A stretch of DNA of 42,690 nucleotides from Pseudomonadota bacterium (GTDB taxonomy: Bacteria > Pseudomonadota > Gammaproteobacteria > Burkholderiales > REEB80), in NCBI GenBank assembly GCA_018971485.1, contig JAGXAQ010000014.1, positions 1-42,690 of the forward strand, written 5' to 3'. The notes beneath the pieces are model-generated. The model ran no database searches. It was not told the origin of the DNA and saw only the letters and a list, made by a program, of their open reading frames with translations. The first letter of the stretch is position 1. Each line of letters begins with the position of its first letter. The position numbers were made by a program, and so were the translations under genes. Shown in pieces: positions 17,417-26,928 of this stretch.

Positions 17417-18108
17417 GCTTTCAGCTCCCCTAGTATTTTCTGCAGAACCTGCCCAGGATTATCAGCCCGGGTAATGGGGCGTCCGATCACCAGATAATCC
17501 GCGCCTAATCGTTTTGCTTCCATAGGGGTCACAATCCTGCTCTGATCATCACTGGAATATCCGGACGGGCGAATTCCAGGCGTCACCAGACAAAAGCCCT
17601 GCCCCATCGCCTGGCGCAAAGCCGACGCTTCCAAGGCTGAACACACCACTCCATCCAGCCCACATTCTGCAGACAATCTTGCCAGCATGAGTACCGACTC
17701 ATTAAAACCGTTAACCCAGCCCAGCTGCGCTAAAGCTTCAGCATTCATGCTGGTCAGCAAGGTGACAGCCACCAGTTTAGTCCGGGAACCGGAGGTCTCT
17801 ACAGCATCCCTCGCTGCTTCCAGCATGCGGCGTCCTCCCAGGGCGTGAACATTAACCATCCAGACTCCAAGCCCTGTGGCCACCCGAACAGCTGCAGCAA
17901 CCGTATTGGGAATATCATGAAACTTGAGATCCAGAAAAATATCGAACCCGCGTCTGGCAAGGGTATCAATCAGCTCTGGCCCGGCCGCCGTATATAATTC
18001 CATCCCGACTTTAAGACGACACTCATCCGGGTTAAGACGGTCGGCAAAATCCAGCGCTGTTCTCGCATCATGGAAATCCAGGGCAATAATAAGAGTTGGA
18101 TCAGGCAT
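17413..18108 (-). CDS. pyrF: Orotidine 5'-phosphate decarboxylase
   Basis: Last step of UMP synthesis. 231 residues, a TIM barrel of the bacterial short class. It starts with IIALDFHDARTALDF. The catalytic Lys-Asp-Lys tetrad segment FLDLKFHDIPNTV is near residue 58, with LVTPGIRP near 182 and phosphate-gripping VIGRPITRADNP near 212. It overlaps the heptose kinase gene by 4 bases and lies 51 bp after lapB, an arrangement (lapB-pyrF) shared with many proteobacteria. Confidence 0.96.
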   Translation of the reverse strand: MPDPTLIIALDFHDARTALDFADRLNPDECRLKVGMELYTAAGPELIDTLARRGFDIFLDLKFHDIPNTVAAAVRVATGLGVWMVNVHALGGRRMLEAARDAVETSGSRTKLVAVTLLTSMNAEALAQLGWVNGFNESVLMLARLSAECGLDGVVCSALEASALRQAMGQGFCLVTPGIRPSGYSSDDQSRIVTPMEAKRLGADYLVIGRPITRADNPGQVLQKILGELKA

Positions 18109-18159
18109 GGCAGGGGTTTCCGGAAAAATGGGTTGATTTTATCATGACAACACGATTCC

Positions 18160-19365
18160 TTACATTGGTCCGGTTTCATCAATCATTTCAAGCCTGGAAT
18201 CCGAAATTTCTTCAATCCTGCGGGGTAAAATGGTATCCCAGTGCAAACAGGCCGGGCATTGCCAATGAAAAACATGGGCACAAAAACCACAGTTTTCACA
18301 TCGAAACAGGGATAAACGTATTGTATGGCGATGAACCAAGGATTTGATCAAGACAGCATCCCCCCTTTTGTAGGGACTCATGTCTATCAACTGGGCTTCA
18401 AGAAGCTTGTCAAAACCGTGAAGGCTCGGATGAATCCGGATATAATCCCGTAGCATGCCATAGGCCGGTTGAGCACCAGAATTAGCCAAGGTTGCATGAT
18501 AAGCCGCATCAAGCAAGTCCAACGACTGATACTGGTTTAGAAGCCGGATAAAAACAGCCTCTGCATCTTCAGTGCGTCCACTTGCCAGCAAGCTTTCCAG
18601 CATGGGTTTAGCTACAAGGTTCAAATAAACGGGATTCTGATGTTCAATCTGTAACCAGACATTCACTGCTATATCATGATGCCCCGATGTTGACTCTATC
18701 TGGCCTTTAATCACATTAGCCCGGACACAATGAGAGCTGACAAACAAAGCCTCGCTCAAACGTTCCTGAGCCCTATTCATGTCCTGCCGGGTTGCGGCAA
18801 TCTGGGCCTGCTCACAAATAAAATGAGAGCGTTCACGTCGATAATCCTGATCCTTTCTCTCAAGTGCCACAGTCATTTCTATGGCTTTATCCCAGTCGCG
18901 CTCCCGAACATAAATATCGAGCAAGCGCCGCATGGCATCAAGCGCATAAGAGGAATCCAGCAGTTTGGAAAAGATTTCTTCCGTACGATCCAATAAACCG
19001 GCGCGGTAATAATCCTGCCCTAATTCATACAATGCCGCCAATTTCTGATCTACAGAAAGATGAGTGCGATCTACCAGGCTCTTATGCATTCGAATTGCAC
19101 GCTCAACCTCTCCTGTCCGCCGAAAAAGCTTACCCAGGGCAAAATGAAGCTCCACTGTCTCCTGACTCACATCGGCAATTTCGACAAATGCTTCGATTGC
19201 TTTATCAGGTTGTTCATTAACAAGAAAATTCAGGCCTTTGAAATAGGATTCAGGAAGTCGACGGTTTTCAGAGAGAATCTGGCTGACATCAATACGCGCG
19301 GCAAGCCAACCCAAACCGAAAAAGAGTGGAAAAACAAGTAACCACCAATATTCGAAATTTGCCAT
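18160..19365 (-). CDS. lapB: Lipopolysaccharide assembly protein B (TPR, rubredoxin-like)
   Basis: LapB (YciM) recruits LpxC to FtsH for degradation and so limits lipid A synthesis. 401 residues: an N-terminal membrane anchor (WWLLVFPLFFGLGWLAARI, 7-25), the conserved LNFLVNEQPDKAIEAFVEIA that begins the TPR array (about 45-340), and a C-terminal zinc/iron rubredoxin-type domain with CENCGFC near 353 and CPACLHWD near 369. It is inner-membrane with a cytoplasmic body. It lies downstream of a terminator separating it from ihfB; the usual lapA gene is missing in between. Confidence 0.94.
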   Translation of the reverse strand: MANFEYWWLLVFPLFFGLGWLAARIDVSQILSENRRLPESYFKGLNFLVNEQPDKAIEAFVEIADVSQETVELHFALGKLFRRTGEVERAIRMHKSLVDRTHLSVDQKLAALYELGQDYYRAGLLDRTEEIFSKLLDSSYALDAMRRLLDIYVRERDWDKAIEMTVALERKDQDYRRERSHFICEQAQIAATRQDMNRAQERLSEALFVSSHCVRANVIKGQIESTSGHHDIAVNVWLQIEHQNPVYLNLVAKPMLESLLASGRTEDAEAVFIRLLNQYQSLDLLDAAYHATLANSGAQPAYGMLRDYIRIHPSLHGFDKLLEAQLIDMSPYKRGDAVLIKSLVHRHTIRLSLFRCENCGFCAHVFHWQCPACLHWDTILPRRIEEISDSRLEMIDETGPM

Positions 19366-19706
19366 TTTTGGGTTGACTCTAAATCAGGAGTAAAAAAACC
19401 AACCACCAGGCAACCCCTTTTATCCAGGCCTGGCCCCATAGCAATCATTAATCATAGAACATGCAGTATCATGCTGCAGATCTCATCTGTCCAGAAAACC
19501 TGCTGGCTAACAGCCCTTAAACTACCATCCTTATAACCGGTTTACGCAAGAGGGAAGAGATTTCAGGCTTTCTAGACCTGCTGGACTACAGTAACCCAAT
19601 CCGGCCCAGGCATAACAAACACATTGCGTTTGTGCTGACGTCAAAAAAAGGGCGCCCCCTTTTTCAGGGCAGCGCCACTCAGTTCAAGATTTAAAAACAA
19701 CGTGGT
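19366..19706. other. Intergenic region where lapA would be expected
   Basis: 341 bp between ihfB and lapB. In many proteobacteria this holds lapA, a two-helix membrane protein of about 100 residues. No frame of that length or with two hydrophobic helices is present on the minus strand. The region carries the ihfB terminator (19643-19676) and must hold the lapB promoter. Confidence 0.6.
19643..19676 (-). terminator. Rho-independent terminator after ihfB
   Basis: On the minus strand GGCGC-TG-CCCT pairs with AGGGG-GCGCC around a GAAAA loop and is followed by CTTTTTTT. It lies about 30 bp after the ihfB stop and closes the gyrA/rpsA-side transcription block. Confidence 0.8.
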
Positions 19707-19994
19707 TTAATACGCCTCATCTACCCGTTCGCGCAGTTCTTTACCTGCCTTAAAATGCGGCACATACTTTTCAGGAACGCTCACCTTGCCTCCTGTTTTA
19801 GGATTGCGTCCCTGGCGTGGTGGGCGATAATTCAGACTGAAACTACCAAACCCCCTTATCTCAATACGTTCTCCAAATGCAAGATTCTTTACCATGGCAT
19901 CGAGGATCGTCTTGACCGCGAGCTCAGCATCCTTGGCAACCAATTGTGGGTACCTCAGAGCCAGTCGAGCAATCAGTTCAGATTTAGTCATCAT
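19707..19994 (-). CDS. ihfB: Integration host factor subunit beta
   Basis: A 95-residue DNA-bending protein of the HU/IHF family that pairs with IhfA in the nucleoid. It has [11 protein letters not shown] at the start, the family signature [20 protein letters not shown] (about 48-67) forming the beta arm with its Pro, and [11 protein letters not shown] at the end. Two adjacent ATG codons are possible starts. It follows rpsA by 8 bp, the classical rpsA-ihfB operon. Confidence 0.96.
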   Translation of the reverse strand: MMTKSELIARLALRYPQLVAKDAELAVKTILDAMVKNLAFGERIEIRGFGSFSLNYRPPRQGRNPKTGGKVSVPEKYVPHFKAGKELRERVDEAY

Positions 19995-20002
19995 TCTTCC
20001 CT

Positions 20003-21727
20003 TTACTGATCTTGATTTTTTCCATCAAGTTTAGCCTTAAGCAAGGCTCCCAGATTGGTCGTCCCTGCATTAGTCGCCGACTGTTCAGCAACTGCACCCT
20101 TTTGCGTGGATTCAGTTTCATCAGCACTATCTTTGGCTTTGATGGAAAGGCTTATGTTCCGATTTTTACGATCGATACTAATAATCCTGACTTCAATTTC
20201 TTCGCCTTCGTTCAAGTGAGTCCGGATATCCTCAACTCGCTCCCGGGCCACTTCAGATGCCCGCAAATATCCTTCAACCTCAGCTGCAAGCTGTAATGTT
20301 GCCCCTTTTGCGTCAAGAGATTTAATCACGCCTTTCACCAATGCGCCTTTATCATGCATACCAACAAAATTGGTAAAAGGATCGCCTTCAATCTGCTTGA
20401 TGCCCAAAGAAATACGCTCACGCTCAGAATCAATTGCAAGAACGACTGCTTCTACTTCTTCACCCTTACGATAATTGCGAACCGCTTCTTCACCAGGTAA
20501 ATTCCAGGACAGATCGGAAAGATGAACAAGGCCATCTATACCACCCGGTAATCCAATAAAGACACCAAAATCAGTGATTGACTTAATCTGGCCTCGTACC
20601 CGATCACCTTTCTTATGCCCTGTAGAAAATTCTTCCCAGGGATTAGACAGACACTGCTTCATGCCCAAAGAGATACGACGACGGTTCTCATCAATTTCAA
20701 GCACCATGACCTCAACCTCGTCACCCACTTGAACCACCTTGGCAGGATGGACATTCTTATTGGTCCAATCCATCTCAGAGACATGCACAAGACCTTCAAT
20801 ACCCTGCTCAATCTCTACAAAAGCACCATAATCAGTCAGATTGGTTACTTTACCAAACAGACGCGTGCTGGCCGGATAACGGCGAGCCAGATTGACCCAT
20901 GGATCATCCCCCAGCTGCTTGATACCCAAAGAAACACGGTTCTTTTCCTGATCGTATTTCAAGACCTTGGCTTCAACCTCATCTCCTACCGCCAGCACCT
21001 CGGAAGGATGCTTAACCCGACGCCAGGCCAAATCGGTGATATGCAAAAGACCATCTATGCCGCCCAGATCAACGAATGCACCATAATCTGTAATATTCTT
21101 GACTATTCCCTTGATTACAGCCCCTTCATGAAGGTTCTCAAGCAGGGCTTTGCGTTCTGCTCCCTGTGTCGCCTCAAGGACTGCACGACGGGATACCACC
21201 ACATTATTCCGCTTCCTGTCCAGCTTGATGACCTTGAATTCCATCTGCTTGCCTTCAAAAGGCGAGGTGTCTTTAATGGGGCGGATATCAACCAGCGAAC
21301 CAGGCAGGAAGGCACGGATACCATTTACCATCACCGTCAGGCCACCCTTGACTTTTCCGTTGATCATGCCTTCAACGATATGGCCTTCATTCATGGCTTC
21401 TTCAAGCTCGTTCCAGGCCGCCAAGCGTTTTGCCTTTTCGCGGGAAAGGCGGGTTGAACCATATCCGTCTTCAAGCGCATCAATGGCCACACTGACAAAA
21501 TCGCCCACCTTGACTTCCAGCTCTCCCCGATCATTTCGAAATTCACTGGCAGGAATGATGGATTCAGACTTAAGGCCTGCATTAACAATCACTTCATCAT
21601 TATCTACATGGACAACTTCTGCCGTAATGACTTCACCAATACGCATTTCCTGGTGAGACAAGGATTCTTCAAACAGGCTGGCAAAACTTTCATTTACATC
21701 GGTTACGGAAGGGGAAACAGTAATCAT
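20003..21727 (-). CDS. rpsA: 30S ribosomal protein S1
   Basis: Binds mRNA on the 30S subunit through six S1 (OB-fold) domains. 574 residues from the ATG at 21727; a longer in-frame start at 21802 adds 25 residues unlike any S1 I know. Repeats recur about every 86 residues, for example [20 protein letters not shown] near 194 and [20 protein letters not shown] near 453. No Shine-Dalgarno sequence precedes the ATG; the leader is an A/T run after GGGTA. E. coli rpsA is likewise SD-poor and autoregulated by S1 on a folded leader, so the same may hold here. Gap to cmk is 93 bp. Confidence 0.96.
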   Translation of the reverse strand: MITVSPSVTDVNESFASLFEESLSHQEMRIGEVITAEVVHVDNDEVIVNAGLKSESIIPASEFRNDRGELEVKVGDFVSVAIDALEDGYGSTRLSREKAKRLAAWNELEEAMNEGHIVEGMINGKVKGGLTVMVNGIRAFLPGSLVDIRPIKDTSPFEGKQMEFKVIKLDRKRNNVVVSRRAVLEATQGAERKALLENLHEGAVIKGIVKNITDYGAFVDLGGIDGLLHITDLAWRRVKHPSEVLAVGDEVEAKVLKYDQEKNRVSLGIKQLGDDPWVNLARRYPASTRLFGKVTNLTDYGAFVEIEQGIEGLVHVSEMDWTNKNVHPAKVVQVGDEVEVMVLEIDENRRRISLGMKQCLSNPWEEFSTGHKKGDRVRGQIKSITDFGVFIGLPGGIDGLVHLSDLSWNLPGEEAVRNYRKGEEVEAVVLAIDSERERISLGIKQIEGDPFTNFVGMHDKGALVKGVIKSLDAKGATLQLAAEVEGYLRASEVARERVEDIRTHLNEGEEIEVRIISIDRKNRNISLSIKAKDSADETESTQKGAVAEQSATNAGTTNLGALLKAKLDGKNQDQ

Positions 21728-21820
21728 AAGAAAAAAATACCCAATATCCGCCTCAAGGGCGGGTCTGATTGATAAAAAAGGCACCGGAGAACTGACAGCC
21801 AAGCCAGAGCTCCACGGCGC

Positions 21821-22486
21821 CTACCGCGGCTTTACTTTTTCATACCGCCTTAAAACTGCTTGCACCACTTCATCTATACTCAAATCAGATGTGTCAAGAA
21901 GAACTGCATCCGTGGCTTGGCTTAAGGGAGCCACTGCACGGGCTACATCACGCGCATCCCTTTCGTCCAGATCAGCAAGAACTTCTTCAATCTTAACACC
22001 CTTTTCTTTTCCCATCAACTGGTTATATCGCCGTTTAGCCCGAATCTCCCGGCTCGCAGTTAAATAAATCTTTAAAAGGGCATCGGGAAAAACCACACTA
22101 CCCATATCCCGTCCATCGCAAACCAGCCCGGGCAGTTGACGAAAGCCTCTCTGCCACGCCAGCAACCCGGTTCTTACAGCAGGAACCGTTGCAACCTGTG
22201 AAGCCATCCTGCCCACTTCCTCTTTACGTATGGCAGAGGTAACCCGATCCTGGCCCAGATAAATCTCACCTTTCTCAAAACGAGCATCCAGCGTCTCAGC
22301 CACAGTTTTCAGTCGGCCCGCTTCCTGTATTGTCAATCCCTCACGCAGCGCAACCAGGGCAACCAGTCGATACAGAGCACCTGAATCCAGATAATGAAAC
22401 CCCAGAAACCGGGCCACCCGGACCGCAATCGTTCCTTTTCCACTGGATGCGGGCCCATCAATGGCAATAACCGGAATAGGGTTCAA
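21821..22486 (-). CDS. cmk: Cytidylate kinase
   Basis: Phosphorylates CMP and dCMP. 221 residues with P-loop IDGPASSGKGTIAVRVA (9-25), FHYLDSGALYR near 30, VCDGRDMGSVVFPDA near 122 and the lid region YLTASREIRAKRRY near 140. It starts with TTG whose last bases overlap the aroA stop (TTGA), indicating translational coupling. aroA-cmk-rpsA order is conserved across proteobacteria. Confidence 0.95.
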   Translation of the reverse strand: MNPIPVIAIDGPASSGKGTIAVRVARFLGFHYLDSGALYRLVALVALREGLTIQEAGRLKTVAETLDARFEKGEIYLGQDRVTSAIRKEEVGRMASQVATVPAVRTGLLAWQRGFRQLPGLVCDGRDMGSVVFPDALLKIYLTASREIRAKRRYNQLMGKEKGVKIEEVLADLDERDARDVARAVAPLSQATDAVLLDTSDLSIDEVVQAVLRRYEKVKPR

Positions 22487-23790
22487 ACAGAATCTCCCAC
22501 CCGAAGACGTAGACCGGATAGTCTTGCCTGCTCAGAAAAGCCAGGAAACGAAGTCGCTACGTTCGCGCAATCCAGAATGGTCAAAGGGGTTGTAGCAGTC
22601 AGTGCCGCCATGGAAAAAGCCATGGCAATGCGATGATCGCCACGGGTTAGAATGCTCCCTCCATGATAAGTTCCTCCTTCAATCAGTATCCCGTCTGATC
22701 TAGGCTGATTGATGACACCAAGCACACTCAATCCATCCGCCATGGTCTGAATGCGATCTGACTCTTTTACCCTAAGCTCTGCTGCACCGTAGAGTTCGGT
22801 TTGACCGGATGCATTCGCCGCTGCAACGAATATCGCTGGAAATTCGTCAATGGCAAGAGGAACCAGATGCAAAGGGATGCGAATCCCATGAAGTCGAGAT
22901 GAACGCACACGAATATCAGCCACAGGCTCGCCAGTAGAATGGCGATGATTCTGGACTACGATATCTGCGCCCATCAAGCGAAGAATATCAATTATTCCGG
23001 TGCGGCTCGGGTTTATCCCGACACCAGTCAACGTTATATCAGAATCCTTGGCAATCGTGGCCCCCACCATAAAAAATGCTGCCGAGGAAATATCACCGGG
23101 AACATCAATCTGGCAGGACTGAAGAGCCCCCCCTCCTCTAACGCAGATACGTAACCCGGCTACCTCAACCGCATAGCCAAACGCCTGAAGCATACGTTCA
23201 GTATGATCACGTGTCATAGCCGGCTCAGTCACCACTGTCTGTCCTTGGGCATACAAGCCGGCCAGTAATAGCGCAGACTTGACCTGGGCACTGGCAACAG
23301 GCAATTCATACTCAATCCCATGAAGACGGGAAACCGGAGAGATATCCAGGGGCGGATATCCTTTTTCTGCCGTATGGATTCTCGCGCCCATCAAACCCAG
23401 TGGCTCTGCAACACGCAGCATGGGGCGGCGCATCAGTGAGCCGTCACCTACAAGGCTTGCAGGAAAGGTCTGGGCAGATAAGAGCCCGGCCAGAAGACGC
23501 ATGCTGGTTCCCGAATTACCCAGATCCAGGGGGGCAGAGGGTGCTTTCAGTCCCCGCATGCCAACCCCGTGAATCACGACTTGACCCGATTTTGGTCCCT
23601 CGATCCTAACTCCCATGGCTCGAAAGGCATTCATGGTTGACAAGGCATCCTCACCTTCCAGAAATCCTTGCACGCGTGTTACTCCTTGGGCCAAGGATCC
23701 GAACATAATGGCTCGATGCGAAATGGATTTATCGCCTGGAACCTGAATCTGTCCGGTTAACCTGCCTCCTGGTTCGACCTGATAATGCAA
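22483..23790 (-). CDS. aroA: 3-phosphoshikimate 1-carboxyvinyltransferase (EPSP synthase)
   Basis: Sixth step of the shikimate pathway. 435 residues, two similar domains. GDKSISHRAIMFGSLA (19-34) binds shikimate phosphate. LGNSGTSMRLLAGLLS near 91 and SLMRRPM near 117 are next, and LRVKESDRIQTMADGL near 344 carries the PEP-site Lys and Arg. GDHRIAMAFSMAAL near 387 is the C-terminal signature. The start is TTG with GGAG seven bases upstream. Confidence 0.96.
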   Translation of the reverse strand: MHYQVEPGGRLTGQIQVPGDKSISHRAIMFGSLAQGVTRVQGFLEGEDALSTMNAFRAMGVRIEGPKSGQVVIHGVGMRGLKAPSAPLDLGNSGTSMRLLAGLLSAQTFPASLVGDGSLMRRPMLRVAEPLGLMGARIHTAEKGYPPLDISPVSRLHGIEYELPVASAQVKSALLLAGLYAQGQTVVTEPAMTRDHTERMLQAFGYAVEVAGLRICVRGGGALQSCQIDVPGDISSAAFFMVGATIAKDSDITLTGVGINPSRTGIIDILRLMGADIVVQNHRHSTGEPVADIRVRSSRLHGIRIPLHLVPLAIDEFPAIFVAAANASGQTELYGAAELRVKESDRIQTMADGLSVLGVINQPRSDGILIEGGTYHGGSILTRGDHRIAMAFSMAALTATTPLTILDCANVATSFPGFSEQARLSGLRLRVGDSV

Positions 23791-23815
23791 GTTCTTTCTC
23801 CACTGTTATTTATAG

Positions 23816-24682
23816 TTATTGACGTTCCTGCTTCCAGGATTTTCGGGCCAACTGGGCTTTCTCAAACATATTGAACAAAGCCTCAGCGTCTTCTCTGCTT
23901 AATCCGTCCAGAAGGGCATTCAATTGTTCACGATATTGTGTCAGGACCCGGATCAACTCTACCCGGTTGGCCATACATATATCACGCCACATCTCAGGGG
24001 AACTGGCGGCAATACGGGTAAAGTCCCTAAAACCACTCGCTGCAAAAGTAAACAACTGCTCTGCATCAGGCCGGCCGGCGAGCATCTCGACCAAGGCAAA
24101 TGACAGGGCATGCGGCAGATGACTGACAGCCGCAAATATCCTGTCATGTGTTTCCGGATCCATCAAGGATACACTTGCGCCACAGGCCTGCCAGAATGTC
24201 CGGCCTGCTTCCAGTGCGTTCTTGTCAAGATTATCATGAGGTGTCAGCACAACAGCCTTGCCCTGAAAAAGATCGGCTCTGGACCCAATACACCCTGAAA
24301 CTTCAGCGCCTGCAACAGGATGACCCGGTACAAACCGGCTAAAATGTCGCCCTAAACAGGCCTGCCCTGCTGCGACAACATCCTGCTTCGTGCTCCCGGC
24401 ATCCAGTATCACGCAGGTATCAGATACAACACGGGCCAAATCAGAAAATATCCCAGGCATTTTCCCAACTGGAGTGCTCACCAGTATCCAGTCGGCCCTT
24501 TTAACTCCTGTCAGAAGATCAGTAAACCCTTCGTCAATCACCCCTTCGTCCAAAGCCTGGGCAAGATTCTCCCGTTGACGCCCGATTCCAATAATATGCT
24601 CAACTTTCCATGCCTTTCTGAGCGCCTTGGCAACCGAACCGCCAATCAGTCCAACACCAATTACAACCAGAGTCTTTTGCAT
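23816..24682 (-). CDS. tyrA: Prephenate/arogenate dehydrogenase
   Basis: NAD(P)-dependent oxidative decarboxylation of prephenate (or arogenate) to the tyrosine precursor. 288 residues, Rossmann motif VVIGVGLIGGSVAKALRK (6-23), the SRFVPGHPVAGAEVSG segment near 115 with the catalytic His, and HDRIFAAVSHLPHALSFAL near 179. There is no fused chorismate mutase or ACT domain, so the class is the monofunctional one. Cosubstrate preference cannot be read. Sits between hisC (52 bp) and aroA (25 bp). Confidence 0.93.
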   Translation of the reverse strand: MQKTLVVIGVGLIGGSVAKALRKAWKVEHIIGIGRQRENLAQALDEGVIDEGFTDLLTGVKRADWILVSTPVGKMPGIFSDLARVVSDTCVILDAGSTKQDVVAAGQACLGRHFSRFVPGHPVAGAEVSGCIGSRADLFQGKAVVLTPHDNLDKNALEAGRTFWQACGASVSLMDPETHDRIFAAVSHLPHALSFALVEMLAGRPDAEQLFTFAASGFRDFTRIAASSPEMWRDICMANRVELIRVLTQYREQLNALLDGLSREDAEALFNMFEKAQLARKSWKQERQ

Positions 24683-24734
24683 CAGTTTGTCATCTAAAAA
24701 TTGCTATGGGAGAGCACTGATATGGGGACTCGTT

Positions 24735-25826
24735 CTACCCCAAAATCATTGCCAGTGTCTTGAGAAACTGCTCATTTTCCTTATCCAGGCCCACGGTCAC
24801 CCTAAGCCAATCCGGTAAACCATAACTGGCCACAGGCCTGACAATAACCCCTTTCCGCAAAAGCTGCTCATAGACCCTGCCTGCCTCTTGCACCTTAAAC
24901 AGGACAAAATTGCCAAAGGAAGGGAGATACTGCAATCCGAGCGTCTTGAATCCAGCATAAAGCTGGGCCAACCCCGCCCGGTTGATTTCATAGCTTAACG
25001 CCATGAATTCCTGGTCTTCTAAAGCAGCCATGGCCGCCATTTGGGCAACCGTGCTTACATTAAAGGGTTGACGAACACGATTCAGCAAATCCGCTACCGG
25101 CAGGTTGGCCAGTGCATATCCTACTCTCAGCCCAGCCAATCCGTAGGCTTTTGAGAAAGTTCGGGTAATCAGGAGGTTTGGGAATTCAGAGAGCCATTGC
25201 GATGCATCATAACGATATTCAGGCGGCAAGTATTCAGTATATGCCTCATCCAGCACAGCCAGAACGTCCTGTGGCAGTCGACGCAGTAAATGATGCAACC
25301 GACTGGACTCAAGAAACGTTCCTGTCGGATTATTGGGGTTGGCAATGAAAACCACGCGCGTATCCGCCCGAAGCGTAGCTAAAATTGTTTCAGGATCATG
25401 GGCATAATTTTGCGCAGGTGCAACCAATCCTTTTGCTCCGGTAGCCTGGGTGACCAAAGGATACACGGCAAATGAGTATTGGGCATAGACTGCTGACGCG
25501 TTCACTCCAAGAAAAGCCCGGGCTGCAAGTTCCAGAAGATCATTTGAACCGTTTCCCAGCACAATTTGTCCCAACTCAACAGCATGCCGGCCAGCAAGCC
25601 GCTTCTTCAATTCAAATCCATTCCCATCCGGATAGCGGGAAATGTCCTTCATGGCCTGACGAACCGCTTCATCTACCCTGGGACTTGCCCCCAAAGGATT
25701 TTCATTGCTGGCAAGCTTAATTGCCTGGGCAATACCCAATTCCCGTTCCAGCTCACTTAAGGGTTTTCCCGGTTGATAGGGAGAAATGGCCCTCACATAA
25801 TCCGGTGCGCATGAAATCAGATCCAA
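24735..25826 (-). CDS. hisC: Histidinol-phosphate / aromatic aminotransferase
   Basis: PLP-dependent class I/II aminotransferase, 363 residues. SNENPLGASP near 40, NPNNPTGTFL near 163, DEAYTEYLPPEY near 194 and PLP lysine in TRTFSKAYGLAGLRVGYA near 223. The start is TTG with AAGGAG nine bases before. In this gene order the enzyme (HisC2 type) usually also transaminates phenylpyruvate or prephenate, so a role in phenylalanine/tyrosine synthesis is likely, but sequence alone does not separate this from histidinol-phosphate use. Confidence 0.9.
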   Translation of the reverse strand: MDLISCAPDYVRAISPYQPGKPLSELERELGIAQAIKLASNENPLGASPRVDEAVRQAMKDISRYPDGNGFELKKRLAGRHAVELGQIVLGNGSNDLLELAARAFLGVNASAVYAQYSFAVYPLVTQATGAKGLVAPAQNYAHDPETILATLRADTRVVFIANPNNPTGTFLESSRLHHLLRRLPQDVLAVLDEAYTEYLPPEYRYDASQWLSEFPNLLITRTFSKAYGLAGLRVGYALANLPVADLLNRVRQPFNVSTVAQMAAMAALEDQEFMALSYEINRAGLAQLYAGFKTLGLQYLPSFGNFVLFKVQEAGRVYEQLLRKGVIVRPVASYGLPDWLRVTVGLDKENEQFLKTLAMILG

Positions 25827-25840
25827 CTTTAAACACTCCT

Positions 25841-26908
25841 TTAAAGAGGGGCAACAGGATAAGACCCGAGCACCTTTACATAGCTTGCCCTTTGCGTCAC
25901 TTCCTTGATGGCAAGCTTCACAGGTTCATCATCAACATGACCTTCGACATCAAGATAGAAAACATATTCCCACAAAGCCACCCGTGATGGACGGGATTCA
26001 AGCTTGGTCAAGCTAACGCTATGTGCTGCAAAAGGGGCCAGCATGTCAAACATGGCACCAGGCCGGTTGGCAGCAGCCAGAACCAAAGAAGTCCGATCCA
26101 CACCGGTTGGGGCAGCTGCATGCCGGCCCAATACCAAAAACCGGGTTGTATTCTGCAGCTCATCTTCAATGTTTTCCACCAGAAGATTGAGCCCATACAG
26201 CTCACCCGCCACTTTTGAGGCAATGGCGGCCACACCTTGTTCCTGAGAGGCCCTTCTTGCAGCCTCGGCATTACTCACAACCGATTGGCGCTCAGCACCT
26301 GCCAGATGAAGACCCAGCCATTCATGGCATTGCCCAAGCGACTGGGCATGCGAATAAACTGTCTGGACAGCCTGAAGGGAAGTCTCCTTAGAAAGCAGGC
26401 AATGATGAATCGGCAAAGCCACTTCGCCACAAATGGCAAGCGGGGTCTCCAGAAGCAAATCAAGTGTTCGGCCTACTGCACCTTCAGTCGAATTTTCAAC
26501 GGGAACCAGCCCATAATCTGCATGACCAGCCTCAACCTTATGAAACACTTCATCAATACTTGCAGTTGGGCATAATCTTGCAAACTGTCCAAAATGCTTG
26601 ATTGCCGCTGCATGCGACCACGTGCCTAACGGACCAAGAAACGCAATATCCAATGGTTTTTCCAAAGCAAGACAGGCTGACATGATTTCACGAAACAGGT
26701 TACCTATCACATTATCGGACAGCGGACCTTTGTTTTTCTCCCTGATGCGTCGAATAACCTGGGCTTCCCGATCAGGGCGATAAATTCCCTGACCATTTTT
26801 CAAATGGCCAATATCCTGGGCATGACGAGCCCGTTCGTTAAGCAGTTCCAGTATTTCATCGTCAATCGCATCAATTCGATCCCGATAGTGTTTTAGTTCA
26901 TCTGTCAT
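25841..26908 (-). CDS. pheA: Bifunctional chorismate mutase / prephenate dehydratase
   Basis: P-protein of phenylalanine synthesis, 355 residues. The chorismate mutase domain (about 1-85) starts RDRIDAIDDEILELLNERAR. The prephenate dehydratase domain (about 90-265) has FLGPLGTWSHAAA near 89 and the NTTRFLVLGR motif near 252 with the catalytic TRF. The C-terminal ACT domain (about 275-350) holds NRPGAMFDMLAPF and the phenylalanine-binding ESRPSR, so feedback inhibition is expected. GTW replaces the more usual GTF/GTY. Gap to serC is 20 bp. Confidence 0.96.
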   Translation of the reverse strand: MTDELKHYRDRIDAIDDEILELLNERARHAQDIGHLKNGQGIYRPDREAQVIRRIREKNKGPLSDNVIGNLFREIMSACLALEKPLDIAFLGPLGTWSHAAAIKHFGQFARLCPTASIDEVFHKVEAGHADYGLVPVENSTEGAVGRTLDLLLETPLAICGEVALPIHHCLLSKETSLQAVQTVYSHAQSLGQCHEWLGLHLAGAERQSVVSNAEAARRASQEQGVAAIASKVAGELYGLNLLVENIEDELQNTTRFLVLGRHAAAPTGVDRTSLVLAAANRPGAMFDMLAPFAAHSVSLTKLESRPSRVALWEYVFYLDVEGHVDDEPVKLAIKEVTQRASYVKVLGSYPVAPL

Positions 26909-26928
26909 AAGTATACAGTCTCCCCCAG

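Noticed and set aside
20615-21457. 280-codon plus-strand frame
   Set aside because: Lies antisense within rpsA; the S1 repeats on the minus strand explain the region fully.
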